Shown here in pieces: positions 48,142 through 56,555 of a stretch of 64,000 nucleotides of DNA. The translations under genes were made by a program, and so were the position numbers. Source of the DNA: Ideonella_A sp963843805 (GTDB taxonomy: Bacteria; Pseudomonadota; Gammaproteobacteria; Burkholderiales; Burkholderiaceae_C). The stretch spans positions 186,001 through 250,000 of the forward strand of contig CAWJLY010000008.1 in assembly GCA_963843805.1 (NCBI GenBank), given 5' to 3'. Each line of letters starts with the position of its first letter. The first letter of the stretch is position 1. The notes beneath the pieces were generated by a model. That model saw nothing but the letters and a program-made list of their open reading frames with translations, had not been told where the DNA came from and made no database searches.

Positions 48142-48780
48142 ATGCAAAGCCGATCCCTGCGTTTCATCGCGACCACACTGGTCATCGTGACGGGCGCTGC
48201 AGGTTGCGCCAACCCAGGTGCTGGTCAGCCGGGCGCCGCCGACAGCTCCGACACCCGGCAATCTGCCGTCATCGGCGCCTTGCTTGGCGCGGTGATCGGC
48301 GCGGCGGCCAAGAAGGGCGACCGTGGCAAAGGCGCACTGATCGGTGCGCTTGCGGGCGGTGTGGTGGGCGGAATCATCGGGCAGTATCGCGATCAGCAGA
48401 CCGCGTCCCGCGCGCAGGCGGCGCAGCGCTACGGACTGCCCGATGCATCAGCCGGGCCGCGTCTGGAGCTCGACGCTGCCTACGTGGCGCCAGACGCAGC
48501 CGGCCCCGGCTCGGCAGTCGACAGCACCGTCAACTACACCACGCTGTCGGCAAGCGACGCCGGAGCAACCACCGTTCGCGAAGTGCGCACGCTGGTCGCG
48601 GCCGACAACAGCACGCTGCAACTCGGCGATCGGCAGGTCTCGCGCCTGCAGGGCAGCCACCAGTCAAACTTCCGCTTCACGATGCCGGCGGATTTTCCGC
48701 GCGGGCCGTATCGACTGGTCACCACCGTGCAATCCGGTCAGCAGATCAAGAGCATCGAGCGGCCGCTGCAGGTGATCTGA
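48142..48780 (+). CDS. Glycine-zipper lipoprotein
   Basis: This 212-residue protein has a lipoprotein signal with lipobox TGAAGC (cysteine near residue 21). Next is a glycine-zipper segment (AVIGALLGAVIGAAAKKGDRG and LIGALAGGVVGGIIGQYRD, residues about 40-80), typical of outer-membrane-associated proteins. A C-terminal domain of about 100 residues (VREVRTLVAADNSTLQLGD) follows. ATG 48142 has GGAG upstream. It is co-directional with the BON-like and PAN genes. No enzymatic role is suggested. Confidence 0.82.
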   Translation: MQSRSLRFIATTLVIVTGAAGCANPGAGQPGAADSSDTRQSAVIGALLGAVIGAAAKKGDRGKGALIGALAGGVVGGIIGQYRDQQTASRAQAAQRYGLPDASAGPRLELDAAYVAPDAAGPGSAVDSTVNYTTLSASDAGATTVREVRTLVAADNSTLQLGDRQVSRLQGSHQSNFRFTMPADFPRGPYRLVTTVQSGQQIKSIERPLQVI

Positions 48781-48832
48781 CGGACATCGTGAGCGCAATC
48801 ATCGCAAGCTGAACAACAAGCGTGGAGAAGCC

Positions 48833-49874
48833 ATGAATACCAAGACTGCAATTCGTCGGTTGCTGCGCTCCTGCGCGTTGGTGCTGGCGGGCGTATTGTC
48901 GGTTGCCGCGCCTGCGGTTGCCAATCAATGGGCGGCCGAGGGCAATGTCGCCCTCAGGGGAACCAACCTCACCTATTACCCACAACCCGATCAGAACCAA
49001 TGTCTGACGGCCTGCGTGAACAATGGCGGTTGCACCGGTGCCACCTGGATACAGGCCGGCACCTATAACCCGCGCGACCCAGCGATGTGTTACCTGCTTT
49101 CGGCCGTGACCGAGCGCGTCGTCGCGCGCGGCCACGTGTCGGTGGTCAAGACGGCGGCGCCAGCGCCCTCACCACCATTACCGCCGCCTGGTTGCACGCC
49201 AGGGCGCGGCTTCGAATGTGATACCGACCGCAATGGCTCCGACTACTCCGGTTTCGAACTGGCGCAAGCAAACCCGCAGCTCTGCATGGACAGATGCAGG
49301 GGCGACAACAGCTGCCGTGCCTGGACCTACGTCAAGCCCGGTGTCCAGGGTGCCCACGCACGCTGTTACTTGAAAAACCCCGCGCCGCCGGCGACTGCGA
49401 ATCATTGTTGCGTCTCCGGCACCATCCCGCGCATCATCGACCAGCAGGTCTACCGGGAAGTCAACACCGACCGGTACGGCTCATACTATGCCGCTTCGAA
49501 ATGCCGGTGGCCAACCCGAAGCAATGTTTCGAGCATGCCGGGGCGACAATCGTTGCGCGGCCTGGACGTTCGTGCGCCCTGGCGTGCAAGGGCCGCAGGC
49601 AGTCTGCTTCCTGAAGAATCCGGCACCGCCGCCAACGGCCAACAACTGCTGTATTTTTGGCGTGTTGCGTGGAACGACCACCTCAACCGGTGACACCACC
49701 GCCGCAGCAGCCACCACCGCCGCAACAGCCGCCGTGTTGATCACGCGCGAACGCGGCGGTCTGGTGACGATCGAGATGCGCGCCGGTCAGGGGTCTTATC
49801 CCGCAACAACACGCAACGGCATTGCGAGCCAGGGCTACGGCTCCTATTCAAAAAGCTTCGCGATAATTCGATGA
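48833..49874 (+). CDS. Exported PAN/Apple-domain protein, apparent frameshifts near 49490 and 49540
   Basis: After a signal peptide (LLRSCALVLAGVLSVAAPAVA) come cysteine-rich PAN/Apple-like modules. One is at about residues 30-105 (LRGTNLTYYPQPDQNQCLTAC). The second, near 125-205, has CMDRCRGDNSCRAWTYVKPG. A third closely repeats the second (CRGDNRCAAWTFVRPG). The third module is split between frames. The tail (ERGGLVTIEMRAGQGS to GYGSYSKSFAIIR) may need a further frame change through a CCACCGCCG-rich stretch. PAN modules bind protein or carbohydrate. It closes the exported cassette and converges on the LytTR regulator gene. Confidence 0.75.
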
Positions 49875-49926
49875 CATGCCGGTCGGGCGGTCTTGGCCAG
49901 TCCAGCGGTCAAGTCGTGACAAGCGG

Positions 49927-50772
49927 TCACTTCACGCGGTTCGCGCCTGCCGATGAGTCGGCTTCGGAAAGCGCTTCGCGAACCGCTTGCAACTGGCGTC
50001 GCGAAACAGCGAGCCACTCATCGACTTCGCCGATGCGAACCGCCCATGACTCGGCGCCGTCGGCCTCCGCATCGGCGACAACCCGCTTCTCCAGCGCTCG
50101 CACCGCGCGCCGGGCAACCAGCGCATTGCGGTGGACGCGCAGAAATGTCGGGCCGAGCCGCGCTTCCAGATCGGCCAGAGAAGCGTCGTGGACATGGGTG
50201 TGTGCAGCGGTCCGGATCGTCACGTATTTCAACTCGGCTTTCAGATACAGGACCTCGTCCAGCGGCACCCGGACGACCCGGCCTCGATCGGTGATGACGA
50301 TCACGGGTTCAGCGGCGCTTTCGGCGCCGGCAAGCGCGTCCGGCACCGGCTGGCCGCGGCGCAATTCGACTTGGTCGGCAATCCGCAACAAGGTGGCGTT
50401 GAGACGTTCACGACGCACCGGCTTGGTCAGATAGTCGCTGGCCGCCAACTCGAAGGCACGCAAGGCATGTTCGGCATGCGCGGTGACAAAAATCAGGGCC
50501 GGAGCCGCCGGGCCGAGGCGGCGCAGCTCAGCCGCAAACTCCAGGCCATCCGCACCGGGCATCGCGATATCGAGCAACAACAGGTCGCATTGATTGGCGC
50601 TCAACCAGGCGCTGGCCTGGCGGGCGTCGGCTGCTTCGCCAACCACCTCGCAGGCCGGCGATCGACTGTCTTCGAGCAGATTGCGCAACCGCCAGCGGGC
50701 TGGTTCTTCATCGTCGACGATCAGCACCCGCAGTGGCGGCGCGGCGCGACAAGAAGGCTCAGGCAAGATCAT
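49927..50772 (-). CDS. LytTR-family response regulator (AlgR-like)
   Basis: This 281-residue regulator has a receiver domain with acidic pair DDEE at residues 20-23, phospho-acceptor aspartate in LLLLDIAMPGADGLEF near residue 68, and the lysine in SDYLTKPVRR near 118. A LytTR DNA-binding domain follows from about 155 (GRVVRVPLDEVLYLKAELKYV; FLRVHRNALVARRAV). The ATG overlaps the stop of the sensor kinase gene, so the pair is co-translated. In many proteobacteria this pair lies between argH and hemC; here extra genes and ppc intervene. Confidence 0.94.
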   Translation of the reverse strand: MILPEPSCRAAPPLRVLIVDDEEPARWRLRNLLEDSRSPACEVVGEAADARQASAWLSANQCDLLLLDIAMPGADGLEFAAELRRLGPAAPALIFVTAHAEHALRAFELAASDYLTKPVRRERLNATLLRIADQVELRRGQPVPDALAGAESAAEPVIVITDRGRVVRVPLDEVLYLKAELKYVTIRTAAHTHVHDASLADLEARLGPTFLRVHRNALVARRAVRALEKRVVADAEADGAESWAVRIGEVDEWLAVSRRQLQAVREALSEADSSAGANRVK

Positions 50773-51929
50773 GGCGCAAGCTCATCGAGTGGAATGGCCA
50801 GCTGAACGCGAAATTTCTCCGTGTCGGAATCGATTTCGAACCGTGCCGCCACGTCGTGCATGAGGTGCAGCCGTTCACGCACATTCTGCAAGGCGATGCC
50901 GTGGCCCTGGGCCAGGCCTTTGCGTGGACTCGGCGGCAATGTATTGGTGATCGACAACCAGGCTTGACCACGGCGCACGCGGCTGCTGATACGGATCACG
51001 CCGCCTTCGGCATCGGGTTCGACACCGTGCCGAACGGCGTTCTCGACCAGGGGTTGCAGCAGCAGCGGCGGCACGCGAGCGGCGGCGGCGGCCGGGTCGA
51101 GCTGCCAGATCACCTGCAGGCGGGCACCGAAGCGGATCTGCTCGATCGCCAGATAACGCCGCGCAAGCTCGATCTCGTCGCCCAGGCTGACCCGACTCGC
51201 ATCGCTGGCCAGCGCAACGCGGAACAGTTCGGACAAATCCTCAAGCAGCGCCTCGGCTCGTTGCGGATCGCGGCGCACCAGGCCGAGTGCGCTGTTCAAG
51301 GTATTGAACAGGAAATGCGGTCGGATCCTCGATTGCAGCTCAGCCAGCCGGGCCGTGGTATCGGCCGGCAACATGGCGCGGTTGCGCAGCTGCAGCCAGA
51401 CGGTCAATAAAGCCGCCATGAACGCGGCACCGGCGACTGGCGCGGGCCAGCCGACAACCCTGATCAAACCCAGGCTGGCCCACTGCATCGAGGCCCAGCC
51501 GATCGCCCCACAAGCCCCGCCGAGCGCCGCCGCAGCCAGCACCTGACTGGCTGGCGCAAGCCGGGCCAACTGCCGGCGCAGCGAACACGTCAATGCCAGC
51601 CAGAGCAGCACGGCAGGCAGTGCCATCGCCGAGCCCAGCGCCAGCCGCTGGGCCGCATCGGCCAGTTCATCGGCAACGAACAGAATCCCGATCGCCAGCG
51701 CCGCCTCGACAAAAAGCACGGCGCGCAGCACCAGACCGACATGGCAGACGTCGAAGACGCCGCCCGGCGCTGTCCGCACACTGCCGACTGCATCCGCCGC
51801 CTGCTGGTAGCCGCTGGGATCGAACAGGCTGGCGCGGCCCGAATCAGCCCATGCCGCAAGGCGGTCGGCAGCAGGGTGTGCCGGCTGCAGGTCAGACGGC
51901 GGATTCAACGGTGGAGGCAACGCAGGCAT
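50769..51929 (-). CDS. LytS/AlgZ-like sensor histidine kinase
   Basis: This 386-residue kinase has a short N-terminal cytoplasmic region and four to five membrane helices between about residues 65 and 175. A His_kinase domain with the histidine in LQSRIRPHFLFNTLNSALGLV lies near residue 190, followed by LGDEIELARRYLAIEQIRFG. The ATPase domain has LLLQPLVENAVRHGVEP and GHGIALQNVRERL. ATG 51929 (MPALPPPLNPP) is preferred; the frame extends upstream to 52055 without similarity. It diverges from argH and pairs with the LytTR regulator. Confidence 0.93.
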   Translation of the reverse strand: MPALPPPLNPPSDLQPAHPAADRLAAWADSGRASLFDPSGYQQAADAVGSVRTAPGGVFDVCHVGLVLRAVLFVEAALAIGILFVADELADAAQRLALGSAMALPAVLLWLALTCSLRRQLARLAPASQVLAAAALGGACGAIGWASMQWASLGLIRVVGWPAPVAGAAFMAALLTVWLQLRNRAMLPADTTARLAELQSRIRPHFLFNTLNSALGLVRRDPQRAEALLEDLSELFRVALASDASRVSLGDEIELARRYLAIEQIRFGARLQVIWQLDPAAAAARVPPLLLQPLVENAVRHGVEPDAEGGVIRISSRVRRGQAWLSITNTLPPSPRKGLAQGHGIALQNVRERLHLMHDVAARFEIDSDTEKFRVQLAIPLDELAP

Positions 51930-52085
51930 GAGGTGGAACGATTGATGGACCGGCGGCGTCCGGCGTCGTGAAGGGTGGGGTCGATAGAATCGGGCCGTCG
52001 CATTGTCGCCAGTGTGCAACCTGCGCGGCGTCTTGTCGCCACCCTTCCCTTTCATGCTGGTCGGCCGCCCGGCCGAGCTTTTCCG

Positions 52086-53501
52086 ATGTCAATCAATCAA
52101 CTCGACAAGAAATCGCAAGCCTGGTCGGCGCTGTTCTCCGAGCCGATGAGCGAACTTGTCAAACGCTACACCGCCAGCGTCGAATTCGACCAGCGGCTGT
52201 GGCTGGCCGATATCACCGGCAGCCTGGCACATGCCGAGATGCTGGCTGCTCAACAGATCATCAGCGCCACCGATCTGGCCGATATCGAGCGTGGCCTGGC
52301 ACAGATTCGGGACGAGATCGAAACCGGCCGTTTCGAATGGAAGCTCGATCTGGAAGATGTGCACCTCAATATCGAGGCGCGCTTGACGCAACTGGTTGGC
52401 GATGCCGGCAAACGGCTGCACACCGGCCGCTCGCGCAACGATCAGGTCGCCACCGACGTGCGCCTTTGGCTGCGCGACGAGATCCGCTCGATCATCGGCC
52501 TGCTCGGCGAGCTGCAACGCGCGCTGGTCGAGGTGGCCGATGCCAACGCCGAAGTGATCCTGCCGGGCTTCACGCATCTGCAGGTGGCGCAGCCGGTCAG
52601 CTTCGGTCACCACCTGCTGGCTTATGTGGAGATGTTTGCACGTGACGCCGAACGCATGGCCGATGTCGAGCGGCGCACCAACCGCCTGCCACTGGGCGCC
52701 GCCGCATTGGCAGGCACCAGCTATCCGCTCGACCGCGAACGGGTCGCGCGCAGCCTTGGCATGGTCGACTCGCAGGGCAATGCGCGCGTCTGCCAGAACA
52801 GTCTCGATGCGGTGAGTGATCGCGACTTTGCAATCGAATTCACGGCCGCTGCCAGCCTGTGCATGATCCATTTCTCGCGCCTCAGCGAGGAGCTGGTGTT
52901 GTGGATGAGCCAGAACTTCGGCTTCATCGATCTGGCGGATCGTTTTTGCACCGGCAGCTCGATCATGCCGCAGAAAAAAAACCCGGACGTACCTGAACTC
53001 GCACGTGGCAAGACCGGCCGCGTGGTCGGCCACCTGATGGGTCTGCTGACGCTGATGAAGGGCCAGCCGCTGGCCTACAACAAGGACAACCAGGAGGACA
53101 AGGAGCCGCTGTTCGACACCGTCGACACACTGAAGGACACCTTGCGCATCTACTGCGAACTGGTCGCCGGCATCACTGTGAAACCCGAGGCGATGCAGCG
53201 CGCGGCGCTGCGCGGCTATGCCACCGCCACCGATCTGGCCGACTATCTGGTCAAGAAGGGCCTGCCCTTTCGTGACGCCCACGAAGTGGTGGCGCATGCG
53301 GTCAAGGCGGCGATTGCCGAGGGTGTCGATCTGAGCGAGTTGCCGTTGAACACGCTGCAGAGTTTCCATGCGTCGATCGATGACAGCGTGTTCGAGGTCC
53401 TGAGTCTGACCGGCTCGCTGAATGCGCGCGACGTGCTCGGCGGCACCGCGCCGTCCCAGGTCAGAGCGCAGGTGGTCCGACATCGCAGCCGGTTGGCCTG
53501 A
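52086..53501 (+). CDS. argH: Argininosuccinate lyase
   Basis: ArgH splits argininosuccinate into arginine and fumarate, the last step of arginine synthesis. From ATG 52086 it has 471 residues, the usual length; the frame is open further upstream but without similarity. Typical segments are EDVHLNIEARL near residue 95, GKRLHTGRSRNDQVATDVRLW with active-site residues near 115, and GFTHLQVAQPVSFGHH with the catalytic histidine near 160. The family signature GSSIMPQKKNPDVPELARGK is near 290. It diverges from the LytS kinase gene. Confidence 0.97.
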   Translation: MSINQLDKKSQAWSALFSEPMSELVKRYTASVEFDQRLWLADITGSLAHAEMLAAQQIISATDLADIERGLAQIRDEIETGRFEWKLDLEDVHLNIEARLTQLVGDAGKRLHTGRSRNDQVATDVRLWLRDEIRSIIGLLGELQRALVEVADANAEVILPGFTHLQVAQPVSFGHHLLAYVEMFARDAERMADVERRTNRLPLGAAALAGTSYPLDRERVARSLGMVDSQGNARVCQNSLDAVSDRDFAIEFTAAASLCMIHFSRLSEELVLWMSQNFGFIDLADRFCTGSSIMPQKKNPDVPELARGKTGRVVGHLMGLLTLMKGQPLAYNKDNQEDKEPLFDTVDTLKDTLRIYCELVAGITVKPEAMQRAALRGYATATDLADYLVKKGLPFRDAHEVVAHAVKAAIAEGVDLSELPLNTLQSFHASIDDSVFEVLSLTGSLNARDVLGGTAPSQVRAQVVRHRSRLA

Positions 53502-53590
53502 CAAACCTGTGCGGCGGGCCGCCGTCTGCTGCAGCGGGCGTGACTTTCGTCACCTGCATCCACTTTTGACGAGCCTGCGTAATCGAGGTG

Positions 53591-54544
53591 ATGCCGCTCA
53601 AAACCATGCTGTTTCCCTTGCTGGCCGTCGCAGGTGCCGCCCTGATGGCGGCTTGCGCGCCGATGACCGCGCTGAACGCGGTGGTACCTGAGCGCAGCCT
53701 GGTCAGCGCCGACGTCGCCTACGGCAGCAACCCGCGCCAGAAGCTCGACATCTACCGCCCGGCATCTGCCGCGCCGGGTGCGGGTTATCCGATGGTGGTG
53801 TTTTTCTACGGTGGATCGTGGAATTCCGGCGATCGAGGCGACTACAAGTTTGTCGGCGAAGCACTGGCCTCGCGCGGCGTGATGGCGCTGATCGCCGACT
53901 ACCGCCTGTACCCGGAAGTGAGCTATCCCGACTTTCTGCACGACAGCGCGCGTGCCCTTGCTTATGGCCTGCGCGAGGCCCGCACGCTCGGTGCCGATCC
54001 GGCGCGGGTGTTCGTGATGGGCCACAGCGCCGGCGGCTATAACGCTGCGATGCTGGCGCTCGACGACCGCTGGCTGAAGGCACAGGGCCAGGATCCGAAG
54101 CAGCTTGCCGGCTGGATCGGACTGGCTGGGCCTTACGACTTCTACCCGATCACGAATCCGGACGCCAAGCCGGTATTTCATCATCCCGACTACCCGCCGA
54201 ACTCGCAGCCGATCGAATTCGCCAAGGCCGGTTCGCCACCGACCTTTCTCGGCGCTGCACAGGACGACAAGCTGGTCAATCCACGGCGCAACTCAGCACA
54301 AATGGCCGACAAGTTGCGTGCGGCCCAGGTTCCGGTGACCTTCGAGATCTACCCGCACGCCAGCCACATCACACTGGCCGGCGCGTTCGCCTGGCCGCTG
54401 CGTTTCATTGCGCCGGTGCTGGAAGATGTGGCCGGCTTCGTCGTGCGCACCGCACCACGTCAGCAGACCAGCACGGCGCTCAGCAGCGAATCGAGCCGCC
54501 ACGACGCTCGGGCTTACGTGGCTGCGACGAACGGCGCGCGGTAA
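53591..54544 (+). CDS. Alpha/beta-hydrolase lipoprotein (carboxylesterase-like)
   Basis: This 317-residue hydrolase is anchored by a lipoprotein signal (LFPLLAVAGAALMAAC, cysteine near residue 22). The oxyanion region is MVVFFYGGSWNSGDR near 70, and the nucleophile is the serine in VMGHSAGGYNAAML near 145. Candidate acid and base residues are the aspartates in AAQDDKLVNP near 245 and the histidine in YPHASHITLAGAF near 280. It belongs to the BD-FAE/COG0657-like esterases. GTG 53588 is an alternative start. The 3' end overlaps the convergent methyltransferase gene by 31 bases. Confidence 0.9.
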   Translation: MPLKTMLFPLLAVAGAALMAACAPMTALNAVVPERSLVSADVAYGSNPRQKLDIYRPASAAPGAGYPMVVFFYGGSWNSGDRGDYKFVGEALASRGVMALIADYRLYPEVSYPDFLHDSARALAYGLREARTLGADPARVFVMGHSAGGYNAAMLALDDRWLKAQGQDPKQLAGWIGLAGPYDFYPITNPDAKPVFHHPDYPPNSQPIEFAKAGSPPTFLGAAQDDKLVNPRRNSAQMADKLRAAQVPVTFEIYPHASHITLAGAFAWPLRFIAPVLEDVAGFVVRTAPRQQTSTALSSESSRHDARAYVAATNGAR

Positions 54545-55242
54545 AGCCACACCGGCTTGCCTTCGACGGTCTCCAGACAGGCTTCGGATCGCAGCCCGGT
54601 TGCTTCGAATTCGAGACTGACCAACCAGCGGCCCGGCCGCAGTTCGGCACGGGCCTTGGCAACCGCACGGGCCATGCTTTCCGGGCGCTGAAACAGATAG
54701 ACCAGGTCGTAGCCAGACCAGTCGGCGGCCCAGATATCAGCCCGCACGACATCGGCAAAACGATGGCGAATGCGGCAGGCCAGCGTCAACGGCCAGCTCC
54801 ATTCGAGCCCGACAATCGACGCCTGTGGATAGGCCGCTTTCAGCTCGACCAGGCCGGCACCCAGGCCACATCCCGCATCGACGATTCGCGCGCCGCGCGG
54901 CAGCGCTGCGATTGTTGACAGACCGCACAGCGCACCGGCCGGCGTCGGAAACAACGGCGCATCGCGCCAGCTCGCCAACGGATACAGCAGCAGCAGCGCG
55001 ACCAACGGCGCCAGCCAGGCCAGTGATGCCCAGCCCGTCAAGACCCCGCCCGCGACCAGCGAAACCGGAAAGCCGCCCGCAATGAACAAGCGCCGCCACC
55101 GTGTCGTCCCGCTCAGCGCAAACAGGGACGCCAGGACGATCGCAAGCAGCGCTGCAACCCCCGCCGAAACCTCGATGCCAAGCAAGGTCCGATAAGCCGT
55201 CCAAGCCGCCAGCCAACTGAGCAAAGCGGGCAACGGCCACAT
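54514..55242 (-). CDS. Membrane-associated class I SAM-dependent methyltransferase
   Basis: From ATG 55242 the protein has 242 residues: an N-terminal membrane part with three helices (LPALLSWLAAWTAYRTLLGI; VAALLAIVLASLFALSG; SLAWLAPLVALLLLYPLA). A Rossmann-like methyltransferase domain follows, with the SAM motif ARIVDAGCGLGAGLVELKAA near residue 125 and VGLEWSWPLTLACRIR near 150. The frame remains open upstream through the 90-bp repeats, but only because the repeat unit is a multiple of three. It is probably not translated there. Substrate unknown. Confidence 0.85.
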   Translation of the reverse strand: MWPLPALLSWLAAWTAYRTLLGIEVSAGVAALLAIVLASLFALSGTTRWRRLFIAGGFPVSLVAGGVLTGWASLAWLAPLVALLLLYPLASWRDAPLFPTPAGALCGLSTIAALPRGARIVDAGCGLGAGLVELKAAYPQASIVGLEWSWPLTLACRIRHRFADVVRADIWAADWSGYDLVYLFQRPESMARAVAKARAELRPGRWLVSLEFEATGLRSEACLETVEGKPVWLYRAPFVAAT

Positions 55243-55285
55243 CGACACCAGCCGAATCGCACGCCACAGGAGGGGCTGCTGCAGC

Positions 55286-55675
55286 GGATCCGGCTTTGCC
55301 GGTCCGAGCACCGCGCCATTCGCAGTCCACGTTCGGTGCGCAACGCCCTCCCCGCCCCGATCAAGCGAACGCCGCGGATCCGGCTTTGCCGGTCCGAGCA
55401 CCGCGCTATCCGCAGTCCACGTTCGGTGCGCAACGCCCTCCCCGCCCCGATCAAGCGAACGCCGCGGATCCGGCTTTGCCGGTCCGAGCACCGCGCTATC
55501 CGCAGTCCACGTTCGGTGTGTAGCGCTCTCCCCGCCCCGATCAAGCAAATGCCGCGGATCCGGCCTTGCCGGTCCGAGCACCGCGCTATCCGCAGTCCAC
55601 GTTCGGTGAGTAGCGCTCTCCCCGCCCCGATCAAGCAGACACCGCGGATCCGGCTCCGCCGGTCCGCTGGTGTGC
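55286..55675. repeat. 90-bp tandem repeat array, four copies plus a partial fifth
   Basis: The block beginning GGATCCGGC(T/C)TTGCCGGTCC recurs at 55286, 55376, 55466 and 55556, and partly at 55646, an exact 90-base period. Copies differ at a few positions; the central two are nearly identical. Because 90 is divisible by three, all frames run open through the array. Confidence 0.95.
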
Positions 55676-55720
55676 CCTGCAGGCCGCGCCGGGCACGGAG
55701 GCCCGGCCGCTCGCCAGGCA

Positions 55721-55784
55721 TCAAAGGTCCGCTGGACCTTTGATGTCCGGGCTCGCCCCCCTTGAGGGGGTGCGGCGAAGCCGC
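55721..55784. repeat. Cluster of strong hairpins downstream of fliA
   Basis: Three adjacent perfect hairpins occur: TCAAAGGTCC-GCT-GGACCTTTGA (55721-55743), CCCCC-TTGA-GGGGG (55757-55770) and GCGGC-GAA-GCCGC (55772-55784). They form part of the dispersed repeat. They could act as a transcription barrier between fliA and the methyltransferase gene. No T-run is present. Confidence 0.75.
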
Positions 55785-55825
55785 TCCGGGGGTGGGTCAT
55801 ATTAAGCCGCTCCGGGGGGGAGCCA

Positions 55826-56545
55826 TCAGTATTCGCGCAACTTCACCCGCAGTCGCGCAATCGATTGGCTGTGCAATTGGCAAACCCGCGATTCGGTCAC
55901 CTTCAGCACTGCGGCGATTTCCTTCAGGTTCATGTCCTGCTCGTAGTACATGCTCATCACGAACTGCTCGCGCTCAGGCAGATGCTTGATCGCGGCAACC
56001 AGTGCTTCGCGCATCCGATGGTCTTGCAGCTGGGCCAGCGGATTGACATCTTCATCGGCCACATGGCGGTCGAGAAAATCGTTGTCGCCTTCGTCGCCCG
56101 ACATGTCTTCGAGGTAGACCAGCTGCGTGCCCCGTACCTTGCCGAGCAACTCCTGGTATTCGAGCAGGTCGAGTCCCATTTCCTTGGCAATTTCGCTTTC
56201 GTGCGGCGCACGCCCGAGGCGCTGCTCGAGCTTGTGCACCGCCGATTCGATGCTGCGTTGCTGCTTGCGCGTACCGCGAGACAAGTAATCGTTGCCACGC
56301 AATTCGTCGAGCATGGCGCCGCGGATCCGCTGGGTGGCGAAGGTCTCGAACTGCACACCCTGGTCGGTATCGAAGCGGCTCAGCGCATCGGTCAGGCCGA
56401 TCATGCCGACCTGGATCAGGTCGTCGATCTCGACATTGGCTGGCAGCTTGGCGATCATCTGATGCGCCAGCCGGCGAACCAGCGGGCTGTACTGCTTGAG
56501 CATCGTATTGACGTCGAGTCGACCTTTGGCGGTATACATGCGCAA
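55826..56545 (-). CDS. fliA: RNA polymerase sigma factor for flagellar operons (sigma-28)
   Basis: FliA directs transcription of late flagellar and chemotaxis genes. The 239 residues show region 2 (YSPLVRRLAHQMIAKLPANVEIDDLIQVG and FETFATQRIRGAMLDELR, residues about 17-85). Region 3 is near 95-150 and region 4 ends with ERQFVMSMYYEQDMNLKEIA and VTESRVCQLHSQSIARLR. It follows the flhG-like gene by ten bases on the same strand, the usual end of the flhB-flhA-flhF-flhG-fliA cluster. Confidence 0.97.
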   Translation of the reverse strand: MRMYTAKGRLDVNTMLKQYSPLVRRLAHQMIAKLPANVEIDDLIQVGMIGLTDALSRFDTDQGVQFETFATQRIRGAMLDELRGNDYLSRGTRKQQRSIESAVHKLEQRLGRAPHESEIAKEMGLDLLEYQELLGKVRGTQLVYLEDMSGDEGDNDFLDRHVADEDVNPLAQLQDHRMREALVAAIKHLPEREQFVMSMYYEQDMNLKEIAAVLKVTESRVCQLHSQSIARLRVKLREY

Positions 56546-56555
56546 CTCCGGAAAA

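Larger units (their letters stand above)
55243..55825. other. Repeat-filled intergenic region between the methyltransferase gene and fliA
   Basis: No gene is supported in these 583 bases. They hold the 90-bp tandem array and a group of strong hairpins, both annotated separately. Confidence 0.7.

Noticed and set aside
55286..55675. CRISPR array
   Set aside because: The units are contiguous 90-bp tandem copies with no unique spacers, and no cas genes are nearby.
55243..55800. N-terminal repeat extension of the methyltransferase (186 residues)
   Set aside because: The frame is open only because the repeat period is a multiple of three; the repeat recurs elsewhere as intergenic DNA.
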